Positions 1-7,652 of a DNA stretch of 64,000 nt are shown here, piece after piece; the stretch's first letter is position 1; each line of letters opens with the position of its first letter. Both the position numbers and the translations under genes were made by a program. The stretch spans positions 1 to 64,000 of the forward strand of contig CAIPMW010000082.1 of the NCBI GenBank assembly GCA_903866255.1. The letters are read 5' to 3'. The stretch comes from an uncultured Chlorobiaceae bacterium (GTDB lineage: Bacteria; Bacteroidota; Chlorobiia; Chlorobiales; Chlorobiaceae). Below the pieces are notes generated by a model that did not search any database, was not told the origin of the DNA, and saw only the letters and a program-made list of their open reading frames with translations.

Positions 1-121
1 CACTTTCCTACAAATCTTGAGTGTCAGTGTTTTTGAGAAAGTCGATATTTTACAATTAGTTAAGAATTCTGCTGGCCCAGCTCAGGAGACCAATACCTGT
101 AACCAGTTAAATTTGTTTGAC

Positions 122-399
122 TTATAACCGGACAGTAGTGGTGATTTTTATATAAATGAGAACTTCATCCTCAGTTTTTCCATGATACACATCCTGCCAG
201 AGCTGGTGATCTGCGTGGGTTGTCATTGATTTGTAGAAATCGCCCTTTTCAATGAAAGCACTACTTGACGCATGTCCGACTCAGTCAAGCCCAAAGATAA
301 ACCTCCTTGCAACGCAGTTCTCGTGAATGGCCGTGAGGTTCTATCAGCAACTGTTGCCAGTACTTCCGTGAGCTGGTAATGCGGTGCTTTTTTCTCCAC
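122..399 (-). pseudogene. mqsR: MqsR-type mRNA interferase toxin, frameshifted
   Basis: MqsR is a RelE-fold ribonuclease toxin that cleaves mRNA, normally paired with the antitoxin MqsA. Reading from a GTG at 399-397, the first half gives EKKAPHYQLTEVLATVADRT and then LGLTESDMRQVVLSL, both typical of the MqsR N-terminus. The frame ends at 223. One frame over, starting about 238, the protein continues FYKSMTTHADHQLWQDVY, the most conserved MqsR block, and ends IYIKITTTVRL at a TAA at 122-124. The run AAAAGGGCGATTTC appears to have lost one G relative to a codon pair for Gly-Asp. The C-terminal strand that usually follows KIT is also cut short. No mqsA is visible in the 120 bases left of it, though the window edge limits this. 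The toxin is very likely inactive. Confidence 0.8.
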
Positions 400-518
400 A
401 AGAAAAAAACTTGCTTTTTTGGATATTTTAATGAAAATGATAAAATTCTTCAAAAAACCAAAGGGTTTTCAGTGTTCATTGAAAACATGCTTTTTCCTTA
501 AACCGCAGCCTTTTTCGT

Positions 519-1055
519 TCAAACCCTCCCCAGTGCCCCAACCAGCCACTCAAACCCGATCTTTTCCAGGTGACTGCCCAGCTCATCCTTGCGCAACTGA
601 TCATAAAGCGAACTCTCATCAGCAGTCAGTCGGATAAGCGCACCAGTCGGGAGATGGTTCAACGCCCCAAAGCACTTGATGCTCCATCAGCGTCTCGCGG
701 TCCATCAGAAGGGAAGCCGCCTGCGGAAAGTACCTGCGCAACTGGTTGAGGATAGCGAAGCCGTGCGTGTCAATATCTCCCCAGTAGTGGATAACGCGGT
801 TACGCAGCCACTCGACTGAGGCCAAATTCTCGAACCCATACCCTGCTCCAAAAATCACCATCGCCGCTTGAACATCGGGGAAGGCGAGAAAATTGATTTC
901 GTTTTCGGTGATGAAGACCTCGGTAACAGGCAGTTCCAGCTTGGCAAAGGTTGCCTGCGTCACGGTGATTCCTGATCGCTCTCCGTCGAGAACAGCACCA
1001 GTGCCGGGTCGAGGATTCGGAAGCGCACCCACAGGGGTTTATCAAACGCGACTGT
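519..1055 (-). pseudogene. jetD: JetD (Wadjet system nuclease subunit) relic, truncated and frameshifted
   Basis: JetD is the topoisomerase VI/TOPRIM-like nuclease subunit of the Wadjet (JetABCD) system, which destroys circular plasmids. Three reading frames must be joined to recover it. About 1055-975 reads VAFDKPLWVRFRILDPAL. Then 619-980 reads FITENEINFLAF, FGAGYGFENL and HYWGDIDTHGFAILNQLRR, the conserved DUF2220/TOPRIM core with the acidic GDID motif. Then about 655-519 reads LIRLTADESSLYDQLRKDEL to a stop at 519-521, matching the usual JetD C-terminus. There are therefore two frameshifts (near 970 and near 655). The N-terminal DUF3322-like half is missing, since a stop lies just upstream at 1059-1061. 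No jetA, jetB or jetC is present. This is a dead remnant of a defence locus. Confidence 0.8.
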
Positions 1056-1084
1056 TAACTACAAAATATTCTTTTTACAAGTGA

Positions 1085-1453
1085 CGTTGTAGGGTTTATA
1101 TCGCCTCCCTAAACAGCTACAATGCTCTTGGTGTTGGTACCACGCAGCTTTATAACGAGAAGCTGGTTTACAATTACCGGCGTGACGGGCAGCATACACT
1201 CAATGGGCGCCATTTCTATTTTTTGAAAAGGCCCCACTTTCCCTCTGAAAGTACACCTGAGTTTTTGATTGTTGATCTTGTGAACAATATTCGTCTCCTG
1301 GACGAGGACAAGGAGCGCATTCTCAGAAATGTTGCAGGGAAAGCCCGAAGTATGGATCAAGCACAACTGATGAAAACCGTTGACTTTTATGCTGGTTCAA
1401 GCACTCGCAGCTTTTTTGAAAAACTGTTCTCTTCGCCGGTGTCATTCTCATGA
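1085..1453 (+). pseudogene. DUF6088 (AbiEi-like antitoxin family) 3' fragment
   Basis: The open frame from 1085 to the TGA at 1451-1453 encodes about 122 residues with no start codon at its head. It begins YIASLNSYNALGVGTTQLYN and continues LKRPHFPSESTPEFLIVDLV and SSTRSFFEKLF. That pattern (NALGxGTTQLYN, then a PEFLxVDLxNN block, then a RxFFxxL ending) is what I associate with DUF6088 proteins, which belong to the type IV antitoxin/AbiEi-like group. The N-terminal winged-helix part is missing: an in-frame TGA at 1082-1084 closes the frame. The break lies only ~30 bases from the broken 5' end of the jetD relic, so one deletion may have removed the front halves of both. The apparent ATG at 1223 is internal. 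It converges with the RES toxin gene, whose stop is 4 bases away. Confidence 0.6.
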
Positions 1454-1457
1454 GCAG

Positions 1458-2207
1458 TCAAGACCAGAAAGTATCAATCGCTATTTCCATACAGGGCATT
1501 CCGGGATGTTCTTCTACCGTAATGGTTTTCCCATGAAGCATATAGCTCAGTTGGCTCTGCTGCCTTGGATTGGAGAGAACATTGGGATTCAGAACGGCAT
1601 AATTTATTCCTCCCTGGTGTCGCACGGACAAGGTGAGCAGGCCTGGATGGCCTTCCCGGTGGATTCTTGCACCGATGGAGTGCGTGAAGGTATAATCGGT
1701 TTTGTGAAAAAGAGTTGGATAGTTGGCCGCGACAGGGCAAAAATCAAGCAATACTGCATCACATGCCACAGCATAGAGAGTTCGCTCAATCGTGACCTCT
1801 TCATGCTCAAAGCCAGCATCGTAGAGTAACCCTCGCACCCAGTGGTAAGCCGATTCATGGACGGATGTTTCGAGCCTGTCGCTGCCATACCAGACTCCAA
1901 ATGATCCATCAGAAAATCGGCTTGCCTGCCGGTTTTTAAACGGCCAGTTTATCGCTTTGAACCATAGGGCATCTTCAAAAGGACGATGGATCTCCGGGGT
2001 GTACGACTGATAAGGCAGAGGTCTGGAATCGGATTCGAGCTGATGAGCTACAAGCCACTCTTCGGGATTGCTGCTTAAATCGTTGAAAGAATCCTCTGAT
2101 TCACTCAAGGCGACAATATTGCGTAGCAAGTCCTGATGAATATCGGCGACAGTGATATGGGAGAAGAGGTTATCCATTTGGTGCAGCAGGTTACAGTGCG
2201 CATGCAC
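1458..2207 (-). CDS. RES-domain toxin (NAD+-degrading), type II TA system
   Basis: RES toxins deplete NAD+ (as phosphorylases or hydrolases) and are neutralised by a cognate Xre/MbcA/ParS antitoxin. The 249-residue protein carries the family arrangement. A conserved Arg sits in [16 protein letters not shown], a conserved Glu in [15 protein letters not shown], and later Ser positions lie in the second half ([19 protein letters not shown]). Length fits the long RES subgroup. The gene lies directly after the antitoxin gene and overlaps it by 17 nt if the ATG at 2207 is used. A second in-frame ATG at about 2177 (MDNLFSH) would give no overlap, so the start is uncertain. Unlike its neighbours this pair has no visible lesions and is probably functional. 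Confidence 0.85.
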   Translation of the reverse strand: MHAHCNLLHQMDNLFSHITVADIHQDLLRNIVALSESEDSFNDLSSNPEEWLVAHQLESDSRPLPYQSYTPEIHRPFEDALWFKAINWPFKNRQASRFSDGSFGVWYGSDRLETSVHESAYHWVRGLLYDAGFEHEEVTIERTLYAVACDAVLLDFCPVAANYPTLFHKTDYTFTHSIGARIHREGHPGLLTLSVRHQGGINYAVLNPNVLSNPRQQSQLSYMLHGKTITVEEHPGMPCMEIAIDTFWS

Positions 2208-2586
2208 GGTCGAGATAGAAACGCACCATCAAAAGACCGGCGAACCCCCACTCTTTGATGACCTCTACAGGGGTAAGATTATCGAAGGCTTTGTTTCGTG
2301 TGGATATCCAGCGATAGGCAAGATCCCGGTTTTTCGGAAAGAGCGTACGGAGATTCTTGTGGATTGCCAGTAAATGCCCGACCCGTTCATACTGATCACG
2401 ACTGGTGCCGATTGGCTCGCCTTTTCGATAGCGCGTCAAGGCTCCCCGGTTGGCTGGAGCAAGCCCCAAAAGAACGGCCTGATCTTCTGTCGTCAGCTTC
2501 CAGTGGTCAAAAAGCGTCATCACCATCTTGGCTAATGCTCCCCGATCTTTTGATGTGATGGTTTGATGCTCAAGGAGAGTGCTCAT
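2191..2586 (-). CDS. Xre/MbcA/ParS-family antitoxin of the RES pair
   Basis: This 131-residue protein has the two-part build of Xre-RES antitoxins. The N-terminal ~70 residues form a helix-turn-helix-like region ([20 protein letters not shown]). The C-terminal MbcA/ParS toxin-binding segment includes [20 protein letters not shown] and ends [20 protein letters not shown], which fits the usual N-x-x-F-x-x-x-x-P-x-x-x-I pattern of this domain. It precedes the toxin, as expected when the antitoxin must be made first. It starts 41 bp from a 47-bp palindrome (2628-2674) that is the obvious autoregulatory operator. Confidence 0.85.
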   Translation of the reverse strand: MSTLLEHQTITSKDRGALAKMVMTLFDHWKLTTEDQAVLLGLAPANRGALTRYRKGEPIGTSRDQYERVGHLLAIHKNLRTLFPKNRDLAYRWISTRNKAFDNLTPVEVIKEWGFAGLLMVRFYLDRACAL

Positions 2587-2627
2587 CGGTACCGCTCTAT
2601 GTTTTTGAAACCTGTTGAAGAATATAA

Positions 2628-2674
2628 GCGATAGTGACTATTGAAACAATAAATGTTTTAATAGTCACTATCGC
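2628..2674. promoter_or_regulatory. 47-bp near-perfect palindrome, candidate operator of the RES/Xre operon
   Basis: The left arm GCGATAGTGACTATT is repeated exactly, reverse-complemented, at 2660-2674. Inside, AAACA pairs with TGTTT across a 5-base centre, with one G/T mismatch between the outer and inner arms. The whole element is symmetric about 2651. It lies in the presumed promoter of the minus-strand antitoxin/toxin pair. TA antitoxins with an HTH domain typically bind such repeats, so this is the likely autorepression site. The pairing is seen directly; the binding role is inferred. Confidence 0.7.
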
Positions 2675-2708
2675 AACGGATCAAAAGCGTTGACCTTTAT
2701 GAAGACAT

Positions 2709-2891
2709 TCACCCTTCTATCCCGAAGTCGCCCTGAATCCGCCCCGCATCTCTTGCCGCCACCCCTGCTGCATCGGCAAACTCAGGCCAGCACTTGACCG
2801 CAGCAGTCACGCTCCTGATAATTCCCTTGTAGTCGGGCACCAGAAAGCGGTCACCTACGACATGGAAATCGCTGCGGTTAATGGATGTGCT
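2709..2891 (-). pseudogene. HipA-type serine/threonine kinase toxin, C-terminal fragment
   Basis: An open frame of 60 codons ends at the TGA at 2709-2711 and has no start codon; a TGA at 2892-2894 closes it upstream. It reads TSINRSDFHVVGDRFLVPDY, then AAVKCWPEFADAAGVAARDA. This resembles the last ~60 residues of many HipA proteins, with a pattern like R-D-D-F-x-x-V-G-x-R-F, then I-I-x-x-V-x-x-A-V-x-x-W-P-x-F-A-x-x-A-G-V. The kinase core is absent. With the mqsR, jetD and DUF6088 relics it shows repeated insertion and decay of toxin/defence genes here. The assignment rests on a short stretch. Confidence 0.5.
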
Positions 2892-3145
2892 TCAAACAAA
2901 ACTGGGTCAGTTGTAATAAAGCTCAAGTCCATCACTTGCTCTGTATGGAAAAGAGCGTAAATAACTCTATTGTCGGCAACAGGTCGAAGGTTTGCTGTTG
3001 AAGAATAACTTGAAAAGATCAGTGACCGATATTTTCATCAAATATAGAGTTGTTCTGGTTTCTTCAACGTGTTATCAAAATCATAATCAGCTATTGAAAT
3101 CTTGTCCATTTTTATTTGACAGAGTATACAGAGTCACCAACTTCC
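2892..3145. other. Intergenic stretch with no recognisable gene
   Basis: I find no convincing start-to-stop gene here. The minus strand has a ~60-codon open stretch at about 2893-3020 (it includes NRVIYALFHTEQVMDLSFIT) without a start or a family I recognise. It may be further debris of the toxin island. Confidence 0.4.
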
Positions 3146-3883
3146 TTATTCAAAGACTTTCGTAAAAGAGCTTATTCCCAACGTTCCGGAGAGTTTGAAC
3201 CCTTCGCCGTAGAGTGTACCGATTTGTTCCCCGAAGTAGCGTGCCCGGGCTTCGAGGCCGGTGAGGAATTCCCGGCGTTTGATTAGTGTTGTTGGTTCTT
3301 CCGCCGATTCCTCCTTAAAGAACTGTGTCCCAAAGGCAAGGACACCTTTTCTTGATGCCTCAAAGGTTTTTGAGATGTCAACGATAATGTCTGGTTCAAG
3401 GTGTTTGAACTGGAGATAGTAGAGCAGGTGTTTGGGACGGTGGAGCATCTGTGCTTTGCCGTTTATGGTGGTGGTGAGCTGTTGCAGCCCGGAATAGTAG
3501 CAGGCATCTGTCACCAGCCGTGACGCTTTGATATGGTCGGGGTGGCGTTCGTCAGGTGGGTTGGCAAATACCACAGTTGGTCTATACTTCCTGATTACCT
3601 TGATAATTTCAGTAATGTTCTCCTCTGTATGCAAGAGTTTGGAGTCGCCCAGGTCAAGGGTGGTTCGGCTCTGGTAGCCCATCAGTGATGTTGCCGTTGC
3701 AGCCTCTGTTTTTCTGGTTTCAGGGGTGCCGTGCGTTCCCATTTCTCCTCTGGTGAGATCGCAGACCGCGACGTTTTTCCCTTCGCTCATGATGTTGAGC
3801 AGCGTTGCTCCGCATGAAAGCTCAACATCATCCGGGTGGGCACCAAATGCAAGCGCATACACTGTTTCTGGTGATTGTTCCAA
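3146..3883 (-). CDS. bshB1: Bacillithiol biosynthesis deacetylase BshB1 (PIG-L/LmbE family)
   Basis: BshB1 removes the acetyl group from N-acetylglucosaminyl-malate during bacillithiol synthesis; green sulfur bacteria use a bacillithiol-type thiol. The 245-residue length and motifs match. The metal-binding AHPDDVE sits at residues 15-21, followed by DLTRGEMGTHG near 42-52, which is characteristic of BshB1 within the PIG-L family. The second metal motif DERHPDH lies at 111-117. The C-terminal block with FFKEE and RARYFGEQIGTLYGEGF is also typical of BshB1. It is divergent from dut, with starts 68 bp apart. No other bsh gene lies in the window, so the pathway is scattered. Confidence 0.85.
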   Translation of the reverse strand: MEQSPETVYALAFGAHPDDVELSCGATLLNIMSEGKNVAVCDLTRGEMGTHGTPETRKTEAATATSLMGYQSRTTLDLGDSKLLHTEENITEIIKVIRKYRPTVVFANPPDERHPDHIKASRLVTDACYYSGLQQLTTTINGKAQMLHRPKHLLYYLQFKHLEPDIIVDISKTFEASRKGVLAFGTQFFKEESAEEPTTLIKRREFLTGLEARARYFGEQIGTLYGEGFKLSGTLGISSFTKVFE

Positions 3884-3951
3884 TTGTCCTCTGGTTTATC
3901 TGTTATATTGGCGTTCGGTGATAACTCTTGATAACATACCATTTCTGACCA

Positions 3952-4416
3952 ATGATCAACGTAAAGATAGTTCGTCTTCACAAACAAGCAATAGTGCCGG
4001 TTTATGCAACAGCACATGCTGCCGGTATGGATATTTCAGCCTGCATTGATGAGCCGGTAACACTTGAACCCTTTTCAACAGCTCTCATTCCCTCAGGCTT
4101 TTCCATTGAGTTGCCCGAAGGGTATGAAGCACAGCTTCGTCCGAGGAGCGGGCTTGCCTTGCGATCAATGATCTCGCTGCCAAACTCTCCGGCAACAATT
4201 GATGCTGATTATCGGGGGGAGGTTAAAGTTATCCTCATCAATTACGGGAGAGAGCCATTCACTGTATGCCATGGCGACCGTGTTGCGCAGATGGTGGTGG
4301 CAAGGGTTGAGCAGGTTCAATTTGAAGAGGTTCAGGTACTTGGCTCAACGGTTCGTGGCGAAGGGGGATTTGGTCACACAGGCACCGGTGTCCGGGAGGT
4401 TGTACAACCATCCTGA
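3952..4416 (+). CDS. dut: dUTP diphosphatase
   Basis: Dut hydrolyses dUTP to dUMP and pyrophosphate, keeping uracil out of DNA and supplying dUMP for thymidylate synthesis. The 154-residue protein shows the five trimeric-dUTPase motifs in order: AAGMDISA (motif 1), PRSGLALRS (motif 2), GVIDADYRG-like [12 protein letters not shown] (motif 3), GDRVAQMVV (motif 4) and the C-terminal arm [12 protein letters not shown] (motif 5), which closes over the active site. It overlaps nothing and is transcribed away from bshB1. The converging gene at 4480 ends 63 bp downstream. Confidence 0.95.
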   Translation: MINVKIVRLHKQAIVPVYATAHAAGMDISACIDEPVTLEPFSTALIPSGFSIELPEGYEAQLRPRSGLALRSMISLPNSPATIDADYRGEVKVILINYGREPFTVCHGDRVAQMVVARVEQVQFEEVQVLGSTVRGEGGFGHTGTGVREVVQPS

Positions 4417-4479
4417 GCGAGGCATTCTAAAGCAGCAAGGAAGCTTCGCTCAGGATGGTGGCAGGAGGACTCTTTTGCG

Positions 4480-5181
4480 TCAGAGTTTAATTACTTGAAC
4501 AGGTGGGGTTGTAACAACCTCTTTGGGAGTGAAGCGGATCTCCGTAACATCTTTTTTCTGCCGGCTTCCTGAGGCACCACCCATTCCGCCTGGTACAAAG
4601 GAGTTGTTCATAAGTTGCCCTAGCCCGATGCTGACGTTATTGAAGAGGTTCTGTATCTGGTTGGAATTCCCAACTGCATTAAGGTTTTCGAGCAGACCGG
4701 TCCATAATTTTCCGAGTTCCTGAAAAGAGTTCTGCGTGGTGGAGGCAACGCCGTCAATGAGTTGTCCGGAAACAGAGGTGACGTTGTTGAAAATCTCTTG
4801 AACTGGTTGTGAATTGATGGTGGAGGTGACGCCGTCAATGAGTTGTCCTGTTGCCGAAGTGACAGAATTGATCACTTCCTGAATCGATTCGACCGTAATG
4901 GTAGATGTGACGCCGTCAATGAGTTGCCCTGTAGCTGAACTTACAGAATTGAACACTTCCTGTACTGGCTCAGACTTGATGGTAGAGGTGACGCCCTCAA
5001 TAATCAGCCCGGTTGCTGAGCTTACCGAACTGATAGCTTCCTGCACCGACACAATTGTTGAGTCAATCAAGGAACCCATGCTTCCAATCAGATGAGCCAT
5101 GTCTCCATTTCCGATACCGGTTTCCGTATTGCCGATCGAGGCAGGTATACCCGCCGACTTGCTGAGTTCTTCTGCAGCCAT
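4480..5181 (-). CDS. Hypothetical protein built of 27-residue tandem repeats
   Basis: I do not recognise the family. The 233 residues hold four well-kept 27-residue units (about residues 46-72, 73-99, 100-126, 127-152), each of the form [V/I]QE[V/I]xNSV[S/T]SATGQLIDGV[T/A]ST, plus two degenerate units at 153-175 and 176-198. The N-terminus is Gly/Ser-rich and the tail is Gly-rich then basic. There is no signal peptide, cysteine or obvious membrane span. The heptad-like spacing of hydrophobic residues suggests amphipathic helices, as in phasin- or apolipoprotein-like surface coats, or a filament. That is inference. It sits alone between dut and crtQ. A role in coating chlorosomes, granules or sulfur globules is only a guess. 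Confidence 0.6.
   Translation of the reverse strand: MAAEELSKSAGIPASIGNTETGIGNGDMAHLIGSMGSLIDSTIVSVQEAISSVSSATGLIIEGVTSTIKSEPVQEVFNSVSSATGQLIDGVTSTITVESIQEVINSVTSATGQLIDGVTSTINSQPVQEIFNNVTSVSGQLIDGVASTTQNSFQELGKLWTGLLENLNAVGNSNQIQNLFNNVSIGLGQLMNNSFVPGGMGGASGSRQKKDVTEIRFTPKEVVTTPPVQVIKL
4726..5046 (-). repeat. Four ~81-bp tandem coding repeats
   Basis: Inside the hypothetical gene, about 81 bp recur four times. The phrase GACGCCGTCAATGAG (plus strand) appears at about 4747, 4831 and 4909, with a diverged copy near 4990. The repeats keep the reading frame (27 codons each), so copy number could vary by slippage or recombination without breaking the gene. Confidence 0.75.
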
Positions 5182-5359
5182 AATTATAGGGGATATTAGT
5201 GGTGAGTAAATGAAAGAAATTTTTGGAATATAACAACTTATTCGCCAAGTCGTTCACATCTTGCAGCAATTTACTGAAAGTGATGCACCTCCTTCCTGGT
5301 ACAGCAATAACTTACATGCACAGTCCGATTTTCATCCCGGGGATAACTTGTTTCGCCGC

Positions 5360-6721
5360 TCAGTTGCCGAATCTGCTGAGCAGCTTTTCTGCAACCAGCT
5401 TTCCGCTCAGCGCAGCACCTTCCATTGAGGCGAGATAGTGCTGGTCCGTGTAATCACCTGCCAGGAAAAAGTTTTTGACAGGGCTGATTTGGTCAGGGCG
5501 AAATTTGTCGACATCGGGCACTGCCTTATAGACAGACTGTGGAATTTTGACTATGGTTGACTTCAGAAGTCTGGCGTCGCAAGATTTTGGGAAACGATTA
5601 TGAATCTCTTCGATGACGATGTCGGTAATAACTTCATTGGGCATATCAAGTAACTGATGCGCCGGAGCAAGCACCAGACTCATGACACTGCCGCCATTTG
5701 CTGTGCCCATACCGCTCTGGAAATCATCCGGGCAGGTTATTGAGACATCGGCAAAGGTTGCAAAAAGAGTGCCCTGCGAAAACATGAGATTATCGATATC
5801 GGTTATTTTGCGGTCAAACCAGAGTTGGCAGTTTATGACAGGACTGCCGACAAATTCGTGCAGATTTCGGAAATATTTGTGTGCAAGCCATTGCGGAGGC
5901 AGAATCTTTTTGAGGTTGTGAACAGGCAGCGCCGAGATGTAGGCATCAGCCACAATGTTATGACCATCCCGAAGTACTGCCCCCTTGATGGTATCATCGT
6001 TGTTCAGCTCAAACCGGCTCAGTTTTGCATCCACAAAAATGCGCCCCCCTTTGCTCTGGATATATTGACGAATTGGTTCTATCATTGAATCGCCAGGATT
6101 TTTCCGGAAAAAAGCAAACCTTGTGGCAGTGTAATTGGTGCCAAAATAGTTGAAAATGGTAATCATCGGACGGGCGCTGATGATGTTGGGCTCAATGAAA
6201 TTCATGGCCAGGGCTATGGCTCGCCACAGTTTTTGCAGAGAGTGTTCCGAAGCTCCTTTTCGCCGATGCCACTCCGAATAGGTCATGCCATCCTGGCTGC
6301 GGAAATAGGCTTCATCACCGGTAATGGCGGGGTAGAGCCCCTTTATCAGCGAAAGTTTATCCCGGAGTGTGAGAAAATCTGTCTTGAGACAGCCCATAAC
6401 CTCTCCCCATGGACTAGGCAGGTTTGCTTTTTTGAACACCGTCAGCTTGCCGTTCTCTTCAGCATAGATAAGTGAGTGCTCTTTCCACTTATAGTTATGT
6501 TCTGCGCCGACTCGTTTCAGATAGCTCTGGAGCTGTTCATAGCCACCGAAAACGATGTGCAGTCCCGATTCTATGGAGTCACCATCACTGTCTTTCCACA
6601 CTGAAACTTTGCCGCCAAGAACCTTGCGTTTTTCATAGATCTCTACGGAGTGGCCTTTATCGACAAGTTCCACTGCTGCTGCAAGGCCAGCCAATCCAGC
6701 GCCGAAAATTGCTATTTTCAT
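5360..6721 (-). CDS. crtQ: Zeta-carotene desaturase CrtQ-type (or phytoene desaturase CrtP-type)
   Basis: These FAD enzymes introduce double bases into the C40 carotenoid backbone on the way to lycopene; green sulfur bacteria use the plant/cyanobacterial two-enzyme route (CrtP, CrtQ) with CrtH. The 453-residue protein opens with the dinucleotide fold IAIFGAGLAGLAAAVELVDK. It has the ESGLHIVFGGY region typical of plant-type desaturases and ends with the FAD-binding signature FFLAGDYTDQHYLASMEGA. CrtP and CrtQ are close relatives. I favour CrtQ because I recall a crtQ beside lrp and a type III glnA in Chlorobaculum, but the DYTxQxYLASMEGA motif is also PDS-like. The gene is divergent from lrp. 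Confidence 0.75.
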   Translation of the reverse strand: MKIAIFGAGLAGLAAAVELVDKGHSVEIYEKRKVLGGKVSVWKDSDGDSIESGLHIVFGGYEQLQSYLKRVGAEHNYKWKEHSLIYAEENGKLTVFKKANLPSPWGEVMGCLKTDFLTLRDKLSLIKGLYPAITGDEAYFRSQDGMTYSEWHRRKGASEHSLQKLWRAIALAMNFIEPNIISARPMITIFNYFGTNYTATRFAFFRKNPGDSMIEPIRQYIQSKGGRIFVDAKLSRFELNNDDTIKGAVLRDGHNIVADAYISALPVHNLKKILPPQWLAHKYFRNLHEFVGSPVINCQLWFDRKITDIDNLMFSQGTLFATFADVSITCPDDFQSGMGTANGGSVMSLVLAPAHQLLDMPNEVITDIVIEEIHNRFPKSCDARLLKSTIVKIPQSVYKAVPDVDKFRPDQISPVKNFFLAGDYTDQHYLASMEGAALSGKLVAEKLLSRFGN

Positions 6722-7067
6722 GGGAGTTATAAGGTTCGGTCGCTTTAAGTGTCTTATATTATAGATAATTATGTTGCTTTGTCGTAATAGGGCGTGAGCT
6801 ACGGAAAAAAGTTTTTTTCACGATTGTTTCGCCTCTATCGTCAAAGCAGGACGGAAGATATTGAATTTTTTCTGATATTTTCGTCTTCTAATGGGTTGCA
6901 GGCTTAAAAAATTATGGCAGGATTATAAAATAGTGTCAACACAGCAATTCAACGCTTTTTCCCCTAAATTAGTTAAGATTATTGTTCAAAAAGTCATTAA
7001 TTTTAAAGAAAAGATTGGTTTTTTCTTACTTTTATGTAATTTCTGGTAATAAAGAAAACAGGAAAAT
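6722..7067. other. AT-rich divergent promoter region crtQ/lrp
   Basis: This 346-bp spacer between divergent genes is AT-rich and has no open frame I would call. It must hold the promoters of crtQ (minus) and lrp (plus). No RNA or clear operator stands out. There is no strong Shine-Dalgarno before the lrp ATG beyond ACAGGAAAAT at 7058-7067. Confidence 0.5.
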
Positions 7068-7592
7068 ATGTCTGGCCATCTTGATCTGATTGATCTTAAA
7101 ATTATCGAGTCTCTTGGAGAAAACGGGAGAGTTCGTTTGAGCGAGCTTGCTGAAGTGGTAAGCTTGTCCATACCTTCGGTCAGCGAACGGCTTGACAAGC
7201 TGCAGAAGGGGGGGATCATCAAAGGCTTTACGATGGAGGTTGATGAACGGCAGCTTGGTTTTGACATTCATGCTTTTGTAAGAGTTAGGATTGATTCATC
7301 AAGGCACTATAAGTCGTTTATGGAGCATGTGATGAAAGAGGAGGAGATTATGGAGTGTTTTTCTGTCACGGGAGAAGGCTCGCACATTTTAAAGGTGATG
7401 ACGCACAATACGGCTTCACTTGAACAGTTTTTGTCGAGAATACAGAGTTGGCCAGGTGTTCTTGGAACCAACACCAGTTTTGTTCTCTCCCAGTTGAAGA
7501 AAAACAAAAAAATCTGTGCGGAAATTGTCCGAAAGAACCTTCAGGATCGGCAGGTGCTGACAGTATTTGATGAAAAAAGATCAAAAAAATAA
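7068..7592 (+). CDS. Lrp/AsnC-family transcriptional regulator
   Basis: Lrp/AsnC proteins are octameric regulators of amino-acid and nitrogen metabolism. The 174 residues show the standard order. An N-terminal winged helix-turn-helix begins LDLIDLKIIESLGENGRV and includes RLSELAEVVSLSIPSVSERL. It is followed by a RAM (ligand-binding) domain from about residue 65 with ECFSVTGEGSHILKV, a good match to the family's (V/A)TGxxDxxL segment, although the usual Asp is Ser here. The C-terminal ~20 residues are extra and basic. It lies 60 bp upstream of the type III glutamine synthetase gene on the same strand, so control of nitrogen assimilation is the natural guess. Confidence 0.88.
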   Translation: MSGHLDLIDLKIIESLGENGRVRLSELAEVVSLSIPSVSERLDKLQKGGIIKGFTMEVDERQLGFDIHAFVRVRIDSSRHYKSFMEHVMKEEEIMECFSVTGEGSHILKVMTHNTASLEQFLSRIQSWPGVLGTNTSFVLSQLKKNKKICAEIVRKNLQDRQVLTVFDEKRSKK

Positions 7593-7652
7593 CGGCAGTT
7601 TAATAAAGCGAACAAGCTCATATCACGTAAATCATTATCACAGGAGGCTCTT

